A stretch of 27,320 bases of DNA from Eubacteriaceae bacterium. GTDB lineage: Bacteria > Bacillota > Clostridia > Eubacteriales > Alkalibacteraceae. The notes under the pieces were generated by a model, which was not told the DNA's origin, did not search any database, and worked only from the letters and a program-made list of their open reading frames with translations. Location: positions 1 to 27,320 of the forward strand of contig DMAW01000025.1 of the NCBI GenBank assembly GCA_003446375.1. The letters are read 5' to 3'. Shown piece by piece: positions 22,874 to 27,320 of this stretch. The translations under genes and the position numbers were made by a program. Position 1 is the stretch's first letter, and each line of letters opens with the position of its first letter.

Positions 22874-24901
22874 ATGAACAGATTTGAGACTATACGGTCA
22901 TTAAAAGGCATCGGAGAAAAAAAAGAGGCACTGTATCATAAGCTTGGAATATTTAACATAGGAGATCTGCTTAATTATTTTCCATGGGATTACGAAAACA
23001 GAATTCTTATCCGCGCTTTCGCAGACATATTAAATGGCGAGAAGTATGTTTTAAAAGGCACGTTGATAGATTCCGGAACAACAAAGAGAATACGAGGGAA
23101 TTTATCGATTACCCGTTTTTCTTGCAAAGGAGAAATGGGTGTTTTTGATGTCGCGTGGTTTAACATACCATACATAAAAAACACTTTAAAAAAGGGTTCC
23201 ACTTATTATTTTTATGGAAAAGTACAGAAAAACTATGGACGATACACAGTGGAGAATCCTGAATTCAAACACGAAAGGTTTGGGCAGGAAAATAGTGAGA
23301 TAATTGGGAAATACCCGCTTACGAAAGGGTTATCTCAAAAGGACTTGAGGAAGGCAGTTGCAGATATATTTGCTCAAAAACCGGATGTAGAAGAATATCT
23401 TAATGAAGAAATTTTAAAGAAGCACAAATTATTAAATCGACAGGATGCAATTCATAAGATTCATAAACCTAAAAGCAATCTGGATATATTGGAATCCAGA
23501 AGAAGACTGGTAGTAGATGAGTTGATAGAAATTCAGGCAGGCTTCAAGTATTTAAAAAGCATTAACAAGACTGACATAAGGTTAAACCTAGGTGGATACC
23601 ATGAAAAAAAGCTTAAGACCATGATTGATAACCTGCCATTTATTCTTACTTCTGGTCAAGAAAAAGTAATTAATGAGATTATTGACGACCTTAAATCTAA
23701 TAAAAGAATCAACCGGCTGGTCCAGGGAGATGTGGGAAGTGGAAAAACTGTAGTTGCGGCTTTGGCAAAGTACGTGTTTTTCTTAAATAAATACCAGACG
23801 GCATTAATGGCTCCGACTGAAATCCTTGCTAGGCAACACGAAAAAACTTTGAAAGCTTTTTTAAGTCCTTATGGAGTAAAGGTAGCACTTGTTACGGGGG
23901 GCATGAAAAAATCTGAAAGAGATCCGCTTTTACAGGATATCAGAAGCGGAAAAATTGATGTTTTAGTTGGAACCCATGCTGTGATTCAAGCAGATATGGA
24001 ATTTTTTAATCTCGGTTTGGTAATAACCGACGAGCAACATCGTTTTGGTGTTGAGCAAAGATCAAATTTGGCAAAAAAGGGGGATTCGCCTCATGTCCTT
24101 GTCATGAGCGCAACGCCAATACCTAGGACAGTATCCCATGTCCTATATGGAGATTTAGATGTGTCAACGATCAAAACTATGCCGAAAGGCAGGCAGCAGA
24201 TAAGGACTCATTGCATAAAAAAATCTAGGCTGAAAAAAGTTTACAGTTTTATTTTAGAGGAAATAAGAAAAAACAGGCAAGCTTTTATTGTTTGTCCTGA
24301 AATTGAGCAGGGAGAAAGTGAAAGAGTTTCTGCAAAAGAGCTTTATAAAGATTTGAAAAGCTCGGTTTTCAGCAAGATTGAAGTCGCTTTGGTACACGGC
24401 AAGATGAAGGCAGAGGACAAAGAGACACTAATGGAAAAATTCTCCTGTGGAAAAATCGATGTTATGATATCAACGACTGTGGTTGAAGTGGGGATAGATG
24501 TGCCAAATGCGACGGTTATGCTAGTTATGGATGCAGATAGATTTGGTTTGGCTACTTTGCATCAATTACGAGGCAGAGTCGGCAGAGGCTCTCATGAGTC
24601 GTGGTGTATTTTAGCTACAGATTCTACTAACGAAAAATCCTTGGAAAGGCTTGATGTCTTGGCAAACAGCAACGACGGTTTTGAGATTGCCAGAAAAGAT
24701 TTTGAGATGAGAGGACCTGGAGATTATTTTGGATTTAAACAACACGGCTTGCCTGAATTTAAGCTTACTGATTTGGCAAGAGACAAGGCCGAAATAATAA
24801 CTGCAAAAGAAATACTTGATTCATTGATTGAAAACAAAGAAGCGAAGACGATTGAAAAAATCATTCAAAATTTCAAGGGGAAGACTAATAGCTTTGACTA
24901 G
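22874..24901 (+). CDS. recG: ATP-dependent DNA helicase RecG
   Basis: A 675-residue RecG, the branched-DNA helicase that regresses stalled forks and processes recombination intermediates. An N-terminal wedge/OB domain (about 50-150) precedes the helicase core: Walker A GDVGSGKT at 285-292, DEQH at 386-389, then SATPIPRT and motif VI QLRGRVGRGSHES. The C-terminal block FEMRGPGDYFGFKQHG is characteristic. The length is normal. No good ribosome site is seen before the ATG, which lies seven bases after the fakA stop, so coupled re-initiation is likely. Confidence 0.97.
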   Translation: MNRFETIRSLKGIGEKKEALYHKLGIFNIGDLLNYFPWDYENRILIRAFADILNGEKYVLKGTLIDSGTTKRIRGNLSITRFSCKGEMGVFDVAWFNIPYIKNTLKKGSTYYFYGKVQKNYGRYTVENPEFKHERFGQENSEIIGKYPLTKGLSQKDLRKAVADIFAQKPDVEEYLNEEILKKHKLLNRQDAIHKIHKPKSNLDILESRRRLVVDELIEIQAGFKYLKSINKTDIRLNLGGYHEKKLKTMIDNLPFILTSGQEKVINEIIDDLKSNKRINRLVQGDVGSGKTVVAALAKYVFFLNKYQTALMAPTEILARQHEKTLKAFLSPYGVKVALVTGGMKKSERDPLLQDIRSGKIDVLVGTHAVIQADMEFFNLGLVITDEQHRFGVEQRSNLAKKGDSPHVLVMSATPIPRTVSHVLYGDLDVSTIKTMPKGRQQIRTHCIKKSRLKKVYSFILEEIRKNRQAFIVCPEIEQGESERVSAKELYKDLKSSVFSKIEVALVHGKMKAEDKETLMEKFSCGKIDVMISTTVVEVGIDVPNATVMLVMDADRFGLATLHQLRGRVGRGSHESWCILATDSTNEKSLERLDVLANSNDGFEIARKDFEMRGPGDYFGFKQHGLPEFKLTDLARDKAEIITAKEILDSLIENKEAKTIEKIIQNFKGKTNSFD

Positions 24902-24920
24902 ATGAGACAAGGAGGAATCT

Positions 24921-25484
24921 ATGAGGATAATAAGTGGATCGGCAAGAGGGAAAAAGCTGTATTCTCCAAAAGATGATTCGATTAGGCCTACTACAGATAG
25001 AATAAAGGAATCGGTGTTCAATGTAATCAATCAAAGGATTTACGATAGCATATTTATTGATTTGTTTACAGGCAGCGGATCAATAGGACTCGAAGCCTTG
25101 AGCAGGGGAGCAGAAAAAGTCTTTTTCTGTGATAAGGATACAAGTAGCATTAATTTGGTCAAAAAAAACTTGAACCATACCAAATTGGATCAATCAAAAT
25201 GTGAAATTATTAATCAGGAATACAATGATGCATTGAAAACCATAAAAACAAAAGGGTTAAAGGCAGATATAATTTTTTTAGATCCACCATATAATATTGA
25301 AGGTCTGGAAGAGATCATAAATAAAATTTTCGATTTGCAGCTTATGGATCAACAAGGAGTTTTAATACTTGAACATGATATAAATCGCAATATTGACAAT
25401 AATATGATAAAATATGAATGCATAGGCAATAAAAAATACGGAAATACAGGAATTAAAATATTTAGAAATAAGGTGGCAAAATGA
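24921..25484 (+). CDS. rsmD: 16S rRNA m2G966 methyltransferase RsmD
   Basis: A 187-residue RsmD/YlbH protein, which methylates the N2 of guanine 966 (E. coli numbering) of 16S rRNA. The N-terminal ISGSARGKKL and RPTTDRIKES are conserved. The SAM site is DLFTGSGSIGLEALSRGA (about 47-64) and the catalytic motif is DPPY at 121-124. AAGGAGG precedes the ATG. It overlaps coaD by four bases, a pairing conserved in many Firmicutes. Confidence 0.96.
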   Translation: MRIISGSARGKKLYSPKDDSIRPTTDRIKESVFNVINQRIYDSIFIDLFTGSGSIGLEALSRGAEKVFFCDKDTSSINLVKKNLNHTKLDQSKCEIINQEYNDALKTIKTKGLKADIIFLDPPYNIEGLEEIINKIFDLQLMDQQGVLILEHDINRNIDNNMIKYECIGNKKYGNTGIKIFRNKVAK

Positions 25485-25990
25485 GAATAGCGGTATATCC
25501 CGGCAGTTTCGATCCCATGACAAAAGGACATTTAGATATTATCGAAAGAGGTTCGAAAATGTTTGATAAGCTTGTAGTAGCGATACTGGTAAATTCATCC
25601 AAAACACCGTGTTTTACTACCCAGGAACGGATGGATATGATAAGCGAGTCTGTAAGCCATCTTGAAAATGTTGTAGTTGAACATTTCGAAGGTCTCCTAG
25701 TACATTATATGGAAAAAAATAATTACCAATATGTATTGAGGGGATTGAGAGCTCTTGCAGATTTTGAAAATGAATTTCAAATGGCTTCTATGAATAAAAA
25801 GCTCTATCCTGATATTGAAGTGGTAATCCTGATGACAAATATCAAGTATTCATTTATAAGTTCTACTTTGATAAGAGAAATAATAAAATTCGGTGGAGAT
25901 TTAAAAGATATGGTCCCGGAATTGGTATATAAAAAGATTTCTCAAAAATATGGGAGGGTAATAGATGAAGATAATAGCCTTGTTAAATGA
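25481..25990 (+). CDS. coaD: Phosphopantetheine adenylyltransferase
   Basis: A 169-residue nucleotidyltransferase making dephospho-CoA from 4'-phosphopantetheine and ATP. The catalytic TKGH motif is at 14-17 within GSFDPMTKGHLDI; RGLR at 87-90 and ISSTLIRE at 126-133 complete the active site. The start overlaps the rsmD stop (ATGA). The last 26 bases overlap the next gene, whose ribosome site GGGAGGG lies inside coaD. The earlier CoA-pathway gene coaBC is missing from its usual place after rpoZ in this window. Confidence 0.96.
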   Translation: MRIAVYPGSFDPMTKGHLDIIERGSKMFDKLVVAILVNSSKTPCFTTQERMDMISESVSHLENVVVEHFEGLLVHYMEKNNYQYVLRGLRALADFENEFQMASMNKKLYPDIEVVILMTNIKYSFISSTLIREIIKFGGDLKDMVPELVYKKISQKYGRVIDEDNSLVK

Positions 25991-26408
25991 ACTGGAAAGC
26001 ATTCTCCATGAAGGAACTCACGTCCCATTTTCTTCAAGGGTAATGGTAAATACTGAAGAGGCATTGGAGATCATCCAGGAGATAATGCATTCTCTTCCCG
26101 ATGAAATAAAGCAAGCTCAATGGATTAAAGAAGAAAGAAAAAAGATACTCATTGAAGCTCAAAAAGAATCAGAAAAAATATTAAATGATGCTGAATCAAA
26201 AATAAGGTCCATGGTGGACGAGAACCAAATAACACAGTCGGCATATTCGGAAGCTCAAGAAATTAGAAAGAAAGCTGAAGAGATATCAAAGGAAATCAGG
26301 AAATCTACAAACGATTATGCAGATTCGATTCTTAAGAACCTGCAACTACAGCTAAAGGAAATTTCAGATACGATTGAAGATAATAGAAAACAACTTAAAG
26401 GTAGATGA
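25965..26408 (+). CDS. Coiled-coil protein of unknown function next to coaD
   Basis: A 147-residue, highly charged protein. Residues 1-45 are less charged and end in LPDEIKQAQWI. From about 50 to 145 the sequence is a likely long coiled coil, rich in Glu, Lys, Ala and Ile with repeated AQKE/AESK/AQEI patterns. Similar proteins in clostridia near coaD are often called ATPase or V-ATPase subunit-like, but I see no nucleotide-binding motif, and the likeness is probably to coiled coils in general (AtpF, DivIVA). No signal peptide or membrane helix. GGGAGGG precedes the ATG inside coaD, so co-expression is likely. Confidence 0.85.
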   Translation: MKIIALLNELESILHEGTHVPFSSRVMVNTEEALEIIQEIMHSLPDEIKQAQWIKEERKKILIEAQKESEKILNDAESKIRSMVDENQITQSAYSEAQEIRKKAEEISKEIRKSTNDYADSILKNLQLQLKEISDTIEDNRKQLKGR

Positions 26409-26442
26409 AAGAGCGGATTAAATCTCTTTCATCTGCCTTTAA
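26395..26442. terminator. Long bidirectional terminator containing both convergent stop codons
   Basis: Arms 26395-26413 and 26424-26442 pair over 19 positions with one G-U pair, around a ten-base loop. The stem includes the stop codon of the coiled-coil gene (26406-26408) and that of tmcAL (26439-26441, minus). CTTTTATG follows on the plus strand and a short T-rich run on the minus strand. Its length and position support a shared terminator. Confidence 0.85.
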
Positions 26443-27320
26443 TCTTTTATGTAGATGGGGCTTTGGATATAATCTGAACCGATTTTTTTGATGTCTGTTT
26501 TAAGGAAGTAGATATCAGTGGAAACAATATCATGTCTCAAGCACTCCATTTGGGCTGGATTTAAATTTTTTTGTGACTTTCCCAAATTAGTTATCACAGA
26601 CATATCCGAATTGTTTTTTATCTTGTTTATAAGTTCTCTGCCATTGGCATTGAATGCTAAAATCCTAAGATACGGACAATAAGATCTATCCCTATAGAAT
26701 TTATCGACATCTGCTTCTTTGTAATTTGTAATAAGGTGACATAAAATCCTAGATATTCTTGTAGAAGGATATCTCTTTGAGGAGACGTCACGTATCAGCT
26801 CATCTGTTGCGGAAAAAGATTTTTTCAATGATCGCAAAAGCCTGTTTTCCAATCCCTCGGTCACATCTGGGTAAAGAGAAATTTCTTTTGCTGATGATTT
26901 TAACAAAACAGAGGCTATTATTTCGTAGTAATCATCAAGTGTATTAAATGATTGATTTTTACTGTAGTTTAATATGATGTTATATGTAGACTTGGGAACC
27001 AAAGGCTTTAAAACATCATTCCAATTGCTGTTTCGGGTTATTAAGTTTCTTATGTGGGTAGCGCTTGCAATACCTTCGGAAGAAAAATCACTGTGATATC
27101 CCACCTTAATCCTGTTGATTTGCATAGGTTGGATATTGCTGCTCAACCTGTAAATCCACTTAAGGTACTCTAAAGCTAGGATGTTATTTGGCTGGCTTAT
27201 CAAGTTCTCATTGGATATTTGCGGAGTGCAAGCGTGCAATGAAATTTCTCTGGCCTTGGGAAAGGACAATCCCAATTCAAGGTTTTTTTTATGGTTGGCC
27301 TTAAAAGACTCAGGCTCATC
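26439..27320 (-). CDS. tmcAL: tRNA(Met) cytidine acetate ligase TmcAL (YlbM), 5' end outside window
   Basis: The reading frame is open to the window edge; 293 residues of the C-terminal part are present out of the roughly 400 usual for the family. TmcAL forms N4-acetylcytidine at the wobble base of elongator tRNA-Met from acetate and ATP. Visible family features are SQPNNILALEYLKWI, followed by INRIKVGYHSD and GIASATHIRNLI, which match the C-terminal half of the nucleotidyltransferase domain. The N-terminal HxGH-type motif would be beyond the edge. A TTG at 27275 has no reason to be a start, since coding homology continues upstream. It converges on the coiled-coil gene. Confidence 0.93.
   Translation of the reverse strand, partial: DEPESFKANHKKNLELGLSFPKAREISLHACTPQISNENLISQPNNILALEYLKWIYRLSSNIQPMQINRIKVGYHSDFSSEGIASATHIRNLITRNSNWNDVLKPLVPKSTYNIILNYSKNQSFNTLDDYYEIIASVLLKSSAKEISLYPDVTEGLENRLLRSLKKSFSATDELIRDVSSKRYPSTRISRILCHLITNYKEADVDKFYRDRSYCPYLRILAFNANGRELINKIKNNSDMSVITNLGKSQKNLNPAQMECLRHDIVSTDIYFLKTDIKKIGSDYIQSPIYIKD

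Overview
The window is a gene-dense, low-GC (roughly mid-30s percent by eye) core-genome segment of a Gram-positive bacterium, most likely a clostridial Firmicute (Clostridia/Tissierellia type). The gene order supports this. Three blocks known from Bacillus subtilis appear almost intact: ylmE-ylmF-ylmG-ylmH plus ylyB (1.3-4.3 kb), the yloA/yloC-gmk-rpoZ-priA-def-fmt-rsmB-rlmN-prpC-prkC-rsgA-thiN-rpmB-yloU-yloV-recG block (4.9-24.9 kb), and ylbH-coaD-ylbM (24.9-27.3 kb). Strong AGGAGG ribosome sites, a PASTA kinase, the bacterial RqcH protein and TmcAL fit the same group. The species cannot be fixed from the sequence.

Layout. 1-32 is the 3' end of a tRNA, probably tRNA-Pro. 62-4348 (+) holds an HlyD-like membrane protein, YggS, the cell-division factor SepF, YggT, the ribosome-associated S4 protein YlmH and an RluD-family pseudouridine synthase, ending at a terminator shared with the next, convergent gene. 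4380-6689 (-) holds a ferritin-like di-iron protein and RqcH. From a divergent promoter region, 6810-20440 (+) runs dapF, yicC, gmk, rpoZ, then (after an internal terminator) priA, def, fmt, a membrane zinc peptidase, rsmB, rlmN, a PP2C phosphatase, a PASTA Ser/Thr kinase, rsgA and thiamin pyrophosphokinase. rpmB lies alone on the minus strand (20497-20688). From another divergent promoter region, 20871-26408 (+) holds an Asp23 protein, FakA-like kinase, recG, rsmD, coaD and a coiled-coil protein. It meets the convergent, edge-truncated tmcAL (26439-27320, -).

The common theme is translation and ribosome biology: rRNA and tRNA modification (RluD, RsmB, RlmN, RsmD, TmcAL), 30S maturation (RsgA), L28, N-terminal formyl addition and removal (Fmt, Def), and rescue of stalled 50S subunits (RqcH, YlmH). 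These sit with division and envelope control (SepF, YggT, the PrkC/Stp pair), replication restart and recombination (PriA, RecG), nucleotide and cofactor enzymes (Gmk, CoaD, thiamin pyrophosphokinase) and lysine/peptidoglycan supply (DapF). Several genes overlap their neighbour by a few bases, suggesting translational coupling.

No gap exceeds 300 bases; the largest is the 182-base rpmB/asp23 divergent region. I see no insertion sequence, prophage, CRISPR array, toxin system or clear signature of transfer. I found no convincing undescribed system. The points most worth checking are small: genes usually found in these blocks that are absent here (remA, coaBC, rpe, spoVM, lspA, divIVA), an inverted repeat over the rpmB promoter, a beta-rich tail on the PASTA kinase, two little-studied coiled-coil/HlyD-like proteins, and two ribosome quality-control factors a few genes apart.
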